Source: a virus. Taken from it: 38,284 nucleotides of DNA. Where the stretch lies: IMG/VR virus record IMGVR_UViG_3300036851_000082, positions 1-38,284 of that record; one strand, written 5' to 3'. Positions 1 through 8,700 of the stretch are shown here, one piece after another. The position numbers and the translations under genes were made by a program. Positions within the stretch are counted from its first letter, which is position 1; every line of letters begins with the position of its first letter. Below the pieces are notes generated by a model that ran no database searches, had not been told where the DNA came from, and saw only the letters and a program-made list of their open reading frames with translations.

Positions 1-331
<331 letters not shown>

Positions 332-335
<4 letters not shown>

Positions 336-628
336 AGGATTGTCCACACTGCGGCGCGGCAGTCGACGGCCTCGCCTGCCAGTCCTGCGGCTACACCGAG
401 GGACAAAGGCCGCGTGCTGCCGATGCGAAAGTGACTCATGACCACCGCTGCGCATTCGTCGACGAAGGCCGCCGCTGCGATGCCCCCGGAAGCATCTGCC
501 GCAACGGCAGCGACTACCTCTGCTCGCGCCACGACGAGCGCTTGCACGGCGGCAGCGCCAGAACGCCGGAAGGGCTTGCCACGCTCCGAGAGATCATCGC
601 GCGCCAACGCTTCCGGCGGCAACCGTGA
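332..628 (+). CDS. small zinc-ribbon protein
   Basis: 98 residues, starting at an ATG that overlaps the stop of the replication gene. The N-terminus holds two CxxC pairs (CPHCG and CQSCG), a classic zinc ribbon. A second group follows: C, C, C and a His-rich stretch (residues about 37-70: HRCAF, RRCDAP, ICRNG, LCSRH), which could bind a second metal. It sits directly behind the replication initiator in the same operon, so a DNA-linked role is plausible, but nothing in the sequence defines it. The longer frame beginning at 161 overlaps the replication gene and is not needed. Confidence 0.75.
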
Positions 629-894
629 AGCGCGGCAACATCGCGAAAACGTACGACACGAGCTCGCTGTCGACGTGCGCCGGCAAAGTCGGCTTCGAGT
701 CCGGCTGCCACGCCCGCACTGCCCTACGCCATCGGCGCGACGGCCACGAGGCGCGGCACATCTACCGCTGTCGGTTCTGCCGGCGCTGGCACGTCGGTAC
801 CTTTGCCGCCACCGTGGAAAACGCCAAGCGCGAGCAGCGTAACCAGCGCAAGGCCAAGCGCGTTGCGGACTCGATCGACGCGGCGGAGTGGTGA
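625..894 (+). CDS. small basic Cys/His protein, unknown function
   Basis: 89 residues from a GTG that overlaps the previous stop by four bases (GTGA). It is strongly basic and contains a C..C..H pattern, then YRCRFCRRWHVG near residues 48-59, which looks like one half of a zinc knuckle. The C-terminal third is a charged helix. I do not recognise the family. Translational coupling puts it at the end of the early rightward operon. Confidence 0.7.
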   Translation: MKRGNIAKTYDTSSLSTCAGKVGFESGCHARTALRHRRDGHEARHIYRCRFCRRWHVGTFAATVENAKREQRNQRKAKRVADSIDAAEW

Positions 895-1001
895 TGGCTT
901 ATTTCGAGAGGCATGGAAATGGGGCCTACAACGAATTGGGAAGGCGGCCTGCGTGGGTCCGGGTCACGGCCCGACCAAAACCGCGTGGCGGCCCGATTTA
1001 G
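894..1001 (+). CDS. short ORF of 35 residues at end of early operon
   Basis: The ATG shares its A with the preceding TGA stop (TGATG), a common coupling arrangement in this genome. The product is 35 residues, basic, with PAWVRVTARP in its middle. It ends exactly where the hairpin at 997-1019 begins. Too short to classify; could be a chance frame. Confidence 0.4.
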   Translation: MAYFERHGNGAYNELGRRPAWVRVTARPKPRGGPI

Positions 1002-1019
1002 GCTATTTGTGAGCCTAAA
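997..1019. other. hairpin at early/late boundary
   Basis: A perfect 8-bp inverted repeat, TTTAGGCT and AGCCTAAA, with a 7-base loop. It lies just after the last early ORF and before the first late promoter region. There is no T-tract after it on either strand, so it is not a standard intrinsic terminator; it may be an RNA end-protecting or regulatory stem. Confidence 0.5.
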
Positions 1020-1038
1020 AAGAGCACCCCGAGGACCA

Positions 1039-1092
1039 TTGACACCGGGATTGCCTGTGCCGCAGACTTCGGGCGTGCTCGAAAACGAGCAG
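1039..1092 (+). promoter_or_regulatory. candidate late promoter with repressor operator
   Basis: TTGACA at 1039-1044 is a perfect -35 hexamer, though no good -10 follows at the usual distance. At 1075-1092 is GTGCTC-GAAAAC-GAGCAG, one base short of a perfect palindrome of the same form as sites in the immunity region (34223, 34257, 34957) and at 10208. It lies 30 bases before the GTG start at 1123. The operator call rests on this repetition; the promoter call is weaker. Confidence 0.6.
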
Positions 1093-1122
1093 CCGACGAC
1101 AACCCGAGGGAGCTCCGCAACC

Positions 1123-1446
1123 GTGGCAACACTGCGCGCAATCCAACGCAACGCGCTGCCCGCCGTCGACTTCGGCATGCCGGCGTCGCGCAAGTATCCA
1201 ATGCCGCCTGGCGACAAAGCCCACGCCGCCAACGCCAAAGCCCGAGCGACGCAGCAAGTCGCTGCCGGCAACCTCTCGCCGAGCTCGAAAGCGAAGATCG
1301 ACGCGAAGGCCGACCGCATCCTCGGCAAGCAATCGGGCTCGCAGTCGAATAGCCTGCAACCGCACGGCGACATGCTGCATCCAAGCGACCGCGCGTCCTT
1401 CAACAAGTCCAGGCGTCGCGGCCGGCCGCCGAAGAAAGGCCGTTGA
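1123..1446 (+). CDS. conserved-type phage protein, first late gene
   Basis: 107 residues. I chose the GTG at 1123 because a GAGGGAG ribosome site lies at 1106-1112; earlier in-frame starts run through the operator. The middle resembles a widespread small phage/bacterial protein type with a KYPMP motif followed by a Lys/Ala helix of the form HAANAKAR..QQ..AGNLS and KIDAKADRILGK; I recall no assigned function. The last residues are very basic (RRRGRPPKKGR), an AT-hook-like GRP core that could touch DNA. First gene after the late operator. Confidence 0.75.
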   Translation: MATLRAIQRNALPAVDFGMPASRKYPMPPGDKAHAANAKARATQQVAAGNLSPSSKAKIDAKADRILGKQSGSQSNSLQPHGDMLHPSDRASFNKSRRRGRPPKKGR

Positions 1447-1447
1447 G

Positions 1448-1795
1448 GTGTCGCTGTTCTCGCGCATGGCGGCCGCTGTTGCGGCCGTTTTCGCATCGCC
1501 GTCGCGTCGTCGCGTGTTGCGGCGTCGCTCACCGTCATCCGGGCTGTTGTGCCCGCAAATCGTACGATTGGGCGACGACGGCGTCGCTATGGTCAATGTA
1601 GATGGCACGCGTACGCCGTTGCCGAAGTTGGTAACGCACGACTGGCGCCGCGCGACGATCGTCAACGCAGATGGCACGCACATACCGCTCGGCACCGACA
1701 CTTGGTCGGCATTGCTCGACAGCGCTGGCCCGAACGTAGGCGCCGAGGAAAGCGGAGCCGCGGATTTTTGTTTGCCGCTGCGAAAGCCACGATGA
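1448..1795 (+). CDS. hypothetical protein
   Basis: 115 residues from a GTG two bases after the previous stop. The N-terminal 30 residues are Ala/Arg-rich; the centre has two related segments, AMVNVDGTRTPL and TIVNADGTHIPL, which look like a short internal repeat. It overlaps the next gene by four bases (ATGA at 1792). I do not recognise it; position ahead of the terminase genes suggests a late or packaging-linked role, but that is only context. Confidence 0.6.
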   Translation: MSLFSRMAAAVAAVFASPSRRRVLRRRSPSSGLLCPQIVRLGDDGVAMVNVDGTRTPLPKLVTHDWRRATIVNADGTHIPLGTDTWSALLDSAGPNVGAEESGAADFCLPLRKPR

Positions 1796-2166
1796 TTCTC
1801 GACGAGCGCGGGCGCCAGCTTTCGTCTGACGACGGCAAGGTGCCGGCGTGGGCGACCGACGACGACGTTCCGCTGCCGCTCGGCTACGTGCGCCGCGACG
1901 ACGTCACCGACGCATTCGTGATCGGCCATGCACCGCGGCGCGCTGTCGTGTTTGTTGAGCATGCTGCCTGGGTCGAAGATACGGACAAGCTTGTCGCGCT
2001 CGCGGCCGGCGCGTGGAAGGCAGCGGCCGGCGTCGACTGCGACCGTGAGATGGCCGAATTCGTCGCACGGTGTTGGCTCATGTGCTATCAGCGCGCGACG
2101 GCCGCGAGTGTCGATAGCACGCCCGACGACAACGCCGAAGCGCGGCGTTTGCTGACGGTGCACTGA
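1792..2166 (+). CDS. hypothetical protein upstream of small terminase
   Basis: 124 residues, acidic, with an alpha-helical C-terminal half (AGAWKAAAGVDCDREMAEFVARCW). The start overlaps the previous stop (ATGA) and the stop shares a base with the ATG of the small terminase at 2166, so it is translated as part of the packaging operon. No motif I can name. Confidence 0.7.
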   Translation: MILDERGRQLSSDDGKVPAWATDDDVPLPLGYVRRDDVTDAFVIGHAPRRAVVFVEHAAWVEDTDKLVALAAGAWKAAAGVDCDREMAEFVARCWLMCYQRATAASVDSTPDDNAEARRLLTVH

Positions 2167-2717
2167 TGGAAAACCCGAAACCTACGGGGCGGCCGAGCAA
2201 GTTCCGCCCCGAGTTCGTCGAGCAGGCGCGCAAGCTCTGCGCGTTGTATGCAACGAACGCCGAGATTGCCGACTTTTTCGGCGTGCATCTCAACACGCTC
2301 GACAACTGGCGCGACGAATATCCGGAGCTCGACGCCGCGATGGCCGAAGCGAAGGAAAAGGCAGACGCCGCCGTCGAGCGCAGCCTGTATCAGCGCGCCG
2401 TCGGCTACGATCGCACCGTCGAAAAGGTCGCGGCCGGCGTCGGCGTCGTCAAAGTGGAGGAACACTTTCCGGCGTCCGACGTCGCGTGCATTTTCTGGCT
2501 CAAGAATCGGCGCCCCGACAAGTGGCGCGACAAGCAAGAGGTTGCGTTGAGCGGCGGCGGGTTGTCGCTGCACATTCACCACCGAGGCGAGCTCCCGGAC
2601 GAGCCTCGCGTCGTCGAGGGCTCCGCGGTCGTCGTCGAGAAGCGTCCTGGCCTGACGATCAAGCGCAGCAACGGCAAGACAAACGGCGCCAGCGGCAACG
2701 GCAGCGGGCACGACTGA
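2166..2717 (+). CDS. terminase small subunit
   Basis: 183 residues. The N-terminus (GRPSKFRPEFVEQARKLC) leads into a helix-turn-helix at about residues 25-50 (NAEIADFFGVHLNTLDNWR), the usual pattern of phage small terminases that recognise the packaging site. The middle has the family-typical SLYQRAVGY followed by FWLKNRRPDKWRDK. The C-terminus is Gly/Asn-rich and probably disordered, a possible contact for the large subunit. It is separated from the large subunit by two small genes. Confidence 0.9.
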   Translation: MENPKPTGRPSKFRPEFVEQARKLCALYATNAEIADFFGVHLNTLDNWRDEYPELDAAMAEAKEKADAAVERSLYQRAVGYDRTVEKVAAGVGVVKVEEHFPASDVACIFWLKNRRPDKWRDKQEVALSGGGLSLHIHHRGELPDEPRVVEGSAVVVEKRPGLTIKRSNGKTNGASGNGSGHD

Positions 2718-2718
2718 C

Positions 2719-3033
2719 GTGCGCGCGCTGCTGGCCTTACTCTTGTTCGTTGCGCCCGCGTTCGCGCAAGTGGCGATGCCGCCGGTATTCGACCCCGGCC
2801 CGAAGGCCCGGCCTGACGTGGTCGACGTCATCGCCTGGGGTCTGCCGAATCCGGCCGGACCCTCGGCCGTTGGGATTCGCGTCGGCGCCGACACGATGAT
2901 CCTTCTCCCCGATTCGTACGTCGCCGCGATCGTTGCCGCGCAGCATCATGATTACCTTGTGGCGCAGGCCAAGCGCGCGGCCAGAACCGCGCGGATAACC
3001 AGCGAACCCGCGTTGGCCTTCCTACGCAAATGA
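2719..3033 (+). CDS. small exported protein between terminase genes
   Basis: 104 residues from GTG at 2719, one base after the small terminase stop. The first about 17 residues (RALLALLLFVAPAFAQ) form a good Sec signal peptide with an AFA-Q cleavage site. The rest is a small soluble domain without cysteines. A secreted protein between terminase subunits is unusual; it may be a moron acting in the periplasm. It overlaps the next gene by four bases. Confidence 0.7.
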   Translation: MRALLALLLFVAPAFAQVAMPPVFDPGPKARPDVVDVIAWGLPNPAGPSAVGIRVGADTMILLPDSYVAAIVAAQHHDYLVAQAKRAARTARITSEPALAFLRK

Positions 3034-3380
3034 GCGTCGACCTGCTCGCGCAACAACTGCCGGCGCAACCGCCGGTACCGCGGAAAGTGCGCGCACGCCG
3101 ATTGTTGCCGCCGCTGCTGCTCGCGCCTGGTAAGCGCAAGCCCAGACCGCTATCGCAGGAATTCTGTTTTCTTGCGCTGACCCTGCGCGAGCGCGGTCTG
3201 TCGGTATACGTCGTCGCGAATCTGTTGCGCGTTGACAGGGGACGGATAACCAAAGCTCTGCGCGCTGCCGGCATCGGCGCGTACACGCGGCCCACTGACG
3301 AGCAAGCGCTCGCGCGTTTGCCCGCCGACCTGCGCGAGCGAGTGGTCGCTTTCGCTGCGCTGCCGCGAAGCGCGAAATGA
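3030..3380 (+). CDS. small basic protein with helix-turn-helix-like segment
   Basis: 116 residues, ATGA overlap at its start and overlap with the large terminase start at its end. The N-terminal third is Arg/Pro-rich. Residues about 55-82 (LRERGLSVYVVANLLRVDRGRITKALRAAGI) fit a helix-turn-helix. Placed directly before the large terminase it could assist DNA recognition in packaging, or regulate; this is inference. Confidence 0.65.
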   Translation: MSVDLLAQQLPAQPPVPRKVRARRLLPPLLLAPGKRKPRPLSQEFCFLALTLRERGLSVYVVANLLRVDRGRITKALRAAGIGAYTRPTDEQALARLPADLRERVVAFAALPRSAK

Positions 3381-4879
3381 GCACGCTCGACCTTCACTAC
3401 GCGTCACCCGGCCCCGTCGCCGAGCGCTTCCTCTTCGACGATTCTTTCGTGTCGGGCATCATGGGACCGATCGGCAGCGGCAAGACGACGGCGTGCATCG
3501 TCAAGGCGCTTATGTGCTCGTCGAAACAGCCGAAGGACGCGCGCGGCCGCCGGCGCAGTCGTGGCGCCGTCATCCGCAACACCTATCCCGAGCTCAATAC
3601 GACGACGATCAAGTCGTGGCACGAGTGGGTCCCGAAGGATTGCGGGCGCTGGCAGGCCGAGGGACCGCCGACGCATTTCGTGCAAGGCACCGACGGGCTA
3701 GATGCCGAAGTCATGTTTCTCGCGCTCGATCGCCCCGAGGATGTGCGCAAGCTCTTGTCGCTCGAATTGACGTGGGCGTACATCAACGAAGCGAAAGAGG
3801 TTCCGAAAGCGATTCTGGACGGGTTGACCGGCCGCGTCGGGCGCTTTCCGCCGGTCAAGGATGGCGGGTGCGTCGATCCGATTGTCGTCATGGACACGAA
3901 TCCGCCAGACTCCGACCATTGGTGGTACACGCTATCGGAAAACGATACGTCGACAGAGTCCGGCGTCGAGCTCATCGCGAGCATGCGCGACGCCGAGCGC
4001 GAGCTCCGCGAGCACGGCATGTTGCGAGATGGACAATCGCTGTTCCGGTTCTACCGGCAACCGGGCGGCCGCACGGCGGAGGCAGAAAACCTCGCCAACC
4101 TGCGGCCGGCGTATTACACGATCGCGGCCGCTGGCAAATCGTCTGATTGGATCAAAGTCTACATAGAGGGTGAGTACGGTTTCGTTCGCACCGGCAAGCC
4201 CTGCTATCCAGAGTACAGCGATTCGATGCACTGTCGCGAGTTCGAGCTCATTCCGGGCTTGCCGATCTTGATCGGCGTCGACTTTGGCCTGACGCCGGCG
4301 GCCGTGTTCCTGCAACGCAAGGCCACGGGCGCGTGGCGCGCGTTCGACGAGATTGTGAGCGAGCGCATGGGCGCGACCGCACTCGCGGACGCGATCAAGC
4401 AACGCCTGCACGAGCGTTATCCCGAGTACGAAGTCGCGGATATCACGGGCGACCCCGCGGGCGCGCAAGGCGGCAACGACGACCGCAGCGCCTTTCAAAT
4501 CATGGCCGCGAATGGTGTCGCGGCGACGCCGGCGGAAACGAACGACTTCACCACGCGCCGCGAGGCGGTCGCGCACGCGCTCACACGCATTGTCGACGGC
4601 GAGCCCGGTCTCATGATTCACCCGCGCTGCGCGGTCTTGCGCAAGGCATGTGCTGGCGGCTATCAGTTTAAACGCGTGGCCGTGGTCGGGCAGGAACGCT
4701 TTCAAGACAAGCCCGACAAGAATCGCTTCTCGCACGTTGCCGAGGGCTTGCAGTATGGCCTGCTCGGCGGCGGCGAGGGTCGTTTGTTGAAGCGTGCGCC
4801 GAGCGTGCGCGCCAAGCCCAAGACCGAACCGCGCGCTCGTTCTTTGCGTGCGCAAGGTAGCGGCTCGTGGATGGGGTAG
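3377..4879 (+). CDS. terminase large subunit (packaging ATPase/nuclease)
   Basis: 500 residues, normal length for the family. The N-terminal ATPase has Walker A GPIGSGKT at residues 30-37 and a Walker B segment LTWAYINEA at 131-139 with the catalytic Glu. The C-terminal nuclease shows the RNase H-like first acidic motif IGVDFGLTPAAV around residue 300 and a second acidic cluster, DITGDPAG, around 355. The enzyme pumps DNA into the procapsid through the portal and makes the headful cut. It overlaps the preceding gene and is followed after three bases by the portal gene. Confidence 0.95.
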   Translation: MSTLDLHYASPGPVAERFLFDDSFVSGIMGPIGSGKTTACIVKALMCSSKQPKDARGRRRSRGAVIRNTYPELNTTTIKSWHEWVPKDCGRWQAEGPPTHFVQGTDGLDAEVMFLALDRPEDVRKLLSLELTWAYINEAKEVPKAILDGLTGRVGRFPPVKDGGCVDPIVVMDTNPPDSDHWWYTLSENDTSTESGVELIASMRDAERELREHGMLRDGQSLFRFYRQPGGRTAEAENLANLRPAYYTIAAAGKSSDWIKVYIEGEYGFVRTGKPCYPEYSDSMHCREFELIPGLPILIGVDFGLTPAAVFLQRKATGAWRAFDEIVSERMGATALADAIKQRLHERYPEYEVADITGDPAGAQGGNDDRSAFQIMAANGVAATPAETNDFTTRREAVAHALTRIVDGEPGLMIHPRCAVLRKACAGGYQFKRVAVVGQERFQDKPDKNRFSHVAEGLQYGLLGGGEGRLLKRAPSVRAKPKTEPRARSLRAQGSGSWMG

Positions 4880-4882
4880 GCC

Positions 4883-7153
4883 GTGGCCGACAAGACAACG
4901 CGCATTAGCCCCGACTCGAATATCTACCCGCCGGCGAATGTGCCGCCGTCGGCCGCGAGCGCGCCCGTGCTGGCGCCGCCTCCGGTCAATCCCGAGACGA
5001 ATCCAGGCGCCGACGCCAAGCCCGATGGCGCAGTCGACGACGACGCCGAAGCACGTGCTGCGGTTTTGCGCGCGCGCGCACGCTACGGTTACGCGCTCGA
5101 AGTCGACGCCGATAACCGCAAACAGCAAGACATCGACATCAAGTTTGCATGGCAACGCGGCGCGCAGTGGAACGCCGACGTGCGCGAGCGTCGCGACAGC
5201 GCGCGGCGGCCGTGGCTCGAATTCAATCAAACGGGCCAGTTCATCAAGCAAATTGTCAACGATGCCCGCCAGAACAAGCAAGCGATTGACGTGCGCCCCG
5301 AGGGCAACGGTGCGTCAATGCAGATTGCCGAGATAGACGCGGGCCTGATTCGCAAGATTCAGTACGACAGCAAAGCCGAAGCCATCTATTACTCGGCCTT
5401 CGAGCAGGCGGTCACGGGCGGGCGCGGTTACTGGCGCATCGTCGCCGAGTACGAGCGCGAGGATAGCTTTAACCAACGCCTTCGCGTGCTGCCGATCAGC
5501 AACGCCAACGCCGCCATCCTCGATCCCGACGCGAAGGAGCCCGACAAGTGCGACGCGCGCTGGGGTTTCGTGCTCGACTTCCTCGATCGCGACGCCTTCG
5601 AGCGCGAATGGCCCCTGCAACGCGAAGTCGTGTCCTGGGAAATGGACTCGCCGACGCGCAAAGAATGGGTCGATTGGTACGATCTCGACAAAGTATGCGT
5701 TGCCGACTATTTCGAGCTCGTCGACGAGGAACACGACCTGCTCTTGCTGCCCGATGGCTCGACGATTTGGGCCGACGAGCTAGAGCAGCGCTTTGGTAGC
5801 GGGTTCGCCGGCATCGCCGTTACCAAGACCGAGAAGCGCACGCGCACGCGCTGCAAGTGGTACAAGCTCACAGCCTGCGAGCTCCCGCTCGCTGTCTACG
5901 ACACGCCGTTTAAGTACGTGCCGATCGTCATGGTTCCGGGCGATGAGATGGACGTCGCCGGCAAGCGCATCTATCGCGGCGTCGTTCGCACCCTGCGCGA
6001 TCCGCAGATGCTCTACAACTACTTTTTCACGGCCGCGACCGAATGCGTCAGTCGCTACTCACGCGCGCCGTGGATCGGCATCGCCGGCAAGTTTGAGGGT
6101 CATGCGGAATGGGACGATGCCAACGTCGAGGACTACTCGAAGCTCGAATACGAGGCCGTCGAGCTCCCCGACGGCACTTTCGATGCGACGCCGCCGCAGC
6201 GCAACGAGCCCCCGCCGGTCCCGCAATCGCTAGTTGAAATGTGCGCGCAATGCGCGAACCTTTTCCGCGAGATCACGGGCCTTAAAGACCCGGCGCTCGG
6301 CAACCACACGCAAGAGCAATCGGGCGTTGCCATCCTCGCGCGCGATGCCATCAGCGATACCGCGACGTACCATTACGTCGACAATCTCGCGCGCGCTATC
6401 GCGCTAACCGGCCGCATCATGGTCGACGCGATCCCGCGCACGTACGACACCGACCGCATGATTGCGACGCTCGGAATCGACGGCGCAACCGATCAGGTGC
6501 GCATCAATCATCCGGGCGGGCCCGGCGGCGCATTGCTCAACGATTTGCGCGTGGGGTCGTATGCGGTATGCGTCGACACGGGGCCGTCGTATCAGACCAA
6601 GCGCCTGCAAGCGGCGAACGCTGTCGTCGAATTCCTCGGCGTCGTCGACCCGTCGCAGCGCCCGCTCATCACCGATCTCGCCGCGTCCATGATCGACGCG
6701 CCCGACAAGCTCGGCGACCGCATGGCCGCGCGCTTGTTCGCCGCGCTGCCGCCGCAAGTGCAGATGGCGGACATTCAGAGCAAGAGCGGCACAGCGACGC
6801 CGCGGGAGCTCGCGCTCATGCAAGCGCTACAGCAAGCGAACACGAACAGCGCGCAGCAAATGCAGGCGCTACAGCAACAACTCGGGCAGGCGACGCAGCA
6901 GATTCAACAACTCGACGTGCTCGTGCTCAACAAGCAAGGTGAGATCGATCAGCGTCGCGAGGCAGCCGCGCTCGATCATGCCGAGGCAGTGCGCAAGTCC
7001 GATATTCAAGAGCTTCAAGTGCAGTTGAAGGCGATCACCGAGCTCGTCGTCGCGTGGTCGAAAACGGGTGCGCCGACTGCACCCGCTGCCGTAGCCACTG
7101 CCGGCGCCGTCGAAACCGCATCGCAAACCGTCGAGGGAGCGCCGCAGCTATGA
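4883..7153 (+). CDS. portal protein (P22 gp1-like)
   Basis: 756 residues from GTG 4883. After a Pro-rich N-terminus the core has the P22-type portal features: FAWQRGAQWNADV, PWLEFNQTGQFIKQIVND, DVRPEGNG near the start, then KRIYRGVVRTLRDPQMLYNYFFTAATE and the REITGLKDPALGNHTQEQSGVAI motif at about 470-495. The C-terminal 130 residues are Gln-rich and helical (repeated ALQQ), matching the barrel or helical tail of P22-type portals. It forms the dodecameric DNA channel and tail attachment vertex. P22 portal is 725 residues, so size also fits. Confidence 0.93.
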   Translation: MADKTTRISPDSNIYPPANVPPSAASAPVLAPPPVNPETNPGADAKPDGAVDDDAEARAAVLRARARYGYALEVDADNRKQQDIDIKFAWQRGAQWNADVRERRDSARRPWLEFNQTGQFIKQIVNDARQNKQAIDVRPEGNGASMQIAEIDAGLIRKIQYDSKAEAIYYSAFEQAVTGGRGYWRIVAEYEREDSFNQRLRVLPISNANAAILDPDAKEPDKCDARWGFVLDFLDRDAFEREWPLQREVVSWEMDSPTRKEWVDWYDLDKVCVADYFELVDEEHDLLLLPDGSTIWADELEQRFGSGFAGIAVTKTEKRTRTRCKWYKLTACELPLAVYDTPFKYVPIVMVPGDEMDVAGKRIYRGVVRTLRDPQMLYNYFFTAATECVSRYSRAPWIGIAGKFEGHAEWDDANVEDYSKLEYEAVELPDGTFDATPPQRNEPPPVPQSLVEMCAQCANLFREITGLKDPALGNHTQEQSGVAILARDAISDTATYHYVDNLARAIALTGRIMVDAIPRTYDTDRMIATLGIDGATDQVRINHPGGPGGALLNDLRVGSYAVCVDTGPSYQTKRLQAANAVVEFLGVVDPSQRPLITDLAASMIDAPDKLGDRMAARLFAALPPQVQMADIQSKSGTATPRELALMQALQQANTNSAQQMQALQQQLGQATQQIQQLDVLVLNKQGEIDQRREAAALDHAEAVRKSDIQELQVQLKAITELVVAWSKTGAPTAPAAVATAGAVETASQTVEGAPQL

Positions 7154-7479
7154 AGGTCGACAATTTCCGCCCGATCGCGAGCCTCAACATCGTCACGGGA
7201 ATCGCGAGCGCGACAACGAAACTACCGGGACCGGGAACGGGCGTGCGCGTGGCGAATGTTGATACAGCGATCATCATCTACATCGCCTTCGGCAAGGCCG
7301 GCGTAGTCGCGACCGTCAACAGCATCGCCATTCTGCCCGGTACCGTAGAAGTGTTCTCGATCGCCGCCGACCCGGCGCTGGCGCTTGTCACCGGCGACGG
7401 CACCGGCGACACGCACATAGCCTGTATAGCGGCGAGCGGTACGCCGTCGCTCAACGTCGTCACGGGCGAGGGCGCGTAG
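7150..7479 (+). CDS. small beta-sandwich virion-type protein, copy 1
   Basis: 109 residues, ATGA overlap with the portal stop. It is Val/Thr/Ala/Gly-rich with alternating hydrophobic strands and ends in LNVVTGEGA. It is clearly paralogous to the protein at 8360-8692: both start MKVD-x-FRPIAS, share LPGPGT-V-(R)-AN-(V/L)DxA and the LNV-TGEG ending. Proteins with a C-terminal GEG-type ending and this strand pattern occur in many phage structural gene clusters; I infer a capsid decoration or small structural role, unproven. Confidence 0.8.
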   Translation: MKVDNFRPIASLNIVTGIASATTKLPGPGTGVRVANVDTAIIIYIAFGKAGVVATVNSIAILPGTVEVFSIAADPALALVTGDGTGDTHIACIAASGTPSLNVVTGEGA

Positions 7480-7489
7480 GCGCGCGACA

Positions 7490-8332
7490 ATGGGAACGTA
7501 TCGACAACGCGCCAAGAGCGGCGGCGGAGGATTCGGAATCCTCGGCGGCTTGCCCATTGGCCAGGAATTGGGTGTGATCGACTACGACGGCGTTACCTAT
7601 TGGTGGGACGGCACCGTGTGGCAGGCCGTGCCCGCGGACGCAGACGCCGCCAACGTGCCCGCGCTATGGATGTTCAAGCAACAAGGCGATGACGGCGCGG
7701 CGCAGGTTCCCGAGAAGAAAAACGATTTCCGGTTGACCGTGGGCGTCGCCGCGAGCAATTGCGGCCTCGCCGCCCCTACGGGTAAGTGGGGCCCGCATGC
7801 GCTGCAAACGCTCGGCGGCGGCCTCGGCATTCAGAACGCACCCGGTAATGCGTTGCTGGCGTTTGGGTCGAACGATTTCGTTATGGAGGGGTGGATACAG
7901 CCATCAATTCTCGCCGGCGCGGTGGAAGAAATAATCGACCTGCGCAATACCAACGGCTCGGAGGTTCGCCCGGTCATCTACATCAACTCAACGAACAAGC
8001 TAGTTTGGCATATCTCGCTCGTCGATCGCATAGTAAGCACGACCAGCCTAACCACTGGCGTGTGGTGGTACTTCGCGATTGCGCGCGTGAGCGGCAACAC
8101 GCGCATGTACATGGGAACAAGCGGCAGCGCTCCGCAGGAGGGTGGTACGTACGCGGACGCGAATGTGTACCTCGCGCCCGGCACGAGCTCGCGCTTCGGC
8201 GCCTCGTCATCCGGCGCCAGCAACGCCCCATTCTTAGGTTACACGGATTCGTTCCGCATCACGAATGGCTCTGGGCGCGGCTTCAGTGGCGCGTCCATTG
8301 CTGTTCCGACGATGCCGTTTTCTACATTCTGA
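7490..8332 (+). CDS. LamG/concanavalin-like virion protein
   Basis: 280 residues. The N-terminal part is Gly-rich with a DGVTYWWDGTVWQAV segment. From about residue 80 it has the LamG jelly-roll pattern: FVMEGWIQPS, then LVWHISL, WWYFAIARVSGNTRMYMG, and the closing LGYTDSFRITNGSGRGF typical of phage LamG-fold proteins. Such domains usually bind glycans or proteins. It lies between two copies of a small paralogous gene in the portal-scaffold interval, where P22 has nothing comparable, so a virion-surface adhesive role is likely but inferred. Confidence 0.8.
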   Translation: MGTYRQRAKSGGGGFGILGGLPIGQELGVIDYDGVTYWWDGTVWQAVPADADAANVPALWMFKQQGDDGAAQVPEKKNDFRLTVGVAASNCGLAAPTGKWGPHALQTLGGGLGIQNAPGNALLAFGSNDFVMEGWIQPSILAGAVEEIIDLRNTNGSEVRPVIYINSTNKLVWHISLVDRIVSTTSLTTGVWWYFAIARVSGNTRMYMGTSGSAPQEGGTYADANVYLAPGTSSRFGASSSGASNAPFLGYTDSFRITNGSGRGFSGASIAVPTMPFSTF

Positions 8333-8359
8333 CTGCGCCGACGAGGGAGTACATTGCAA

Positions 8360-8692
8360 ATGAAAGTCGATATCTTTCGCCCGATCGCGAGCACGAGCGT
8401 AACCGCGGGCGCTGCCAGCGCTGCCGCGAAGCTACCCGGGCCCGGAACCGCAGTGCGTTTCGCGAACCTCGACGCGGCCAACGTCGTATACGTTGCCTTC
8501 GGGTTCGACACGTCGATCGTGGCGACGACAAGCTCGCTCGCGATTCAACCGGGCACCGTCGAATTGTTCTCGATCGACGGCGATCCAGCGGCCGGGCAAC
8601 TGACGGGGCGCTCGACAGGCTTTACGCACTACGCCTACATCGCGCCCGTCGGTACGCCCGTGCTCAACGTAGCCACCGGCGAAGGCTGCTAG
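8360..8692 (+). CDS. small beta-sandwich virion-type protein, copy 2
   Basis: 110 residues, paralogue of the protein at 7150-7479 (see there). I used the ATG at 8360 because it aligns with the MKVD start of copy 1; an in-frame ATG at 8354 would add two residues. A GAGGGAG ribosome site lies just upstream (8343-8349). The DNA is also visibly similar over the first 100 bases of both genes, so this is a tandem duplication that has since diverged. Confidence 0.8.
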   Translation: MKVDIFRPIASTSVTAGAASAAAKLPGPGTAVRFANLDAANVVYVAFGFDTSIVATTSSLAIQPGTVELFSIDGDPAAGQLTGRSTGFTHYAYIAPVGTPVLNVATGEGC

Positions 8693-8700
8693 AGCTCGCG

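Noticed and set aside
3932-5281. 449-residue reverse-strand open frame over terminase and portal genes
   Set aside because: High GC leaves few stops in the antisense frame. The forward strand encodes clear terminase and portal motifs, and the reverse product is Arg/Ala/Val-rich without motifs.
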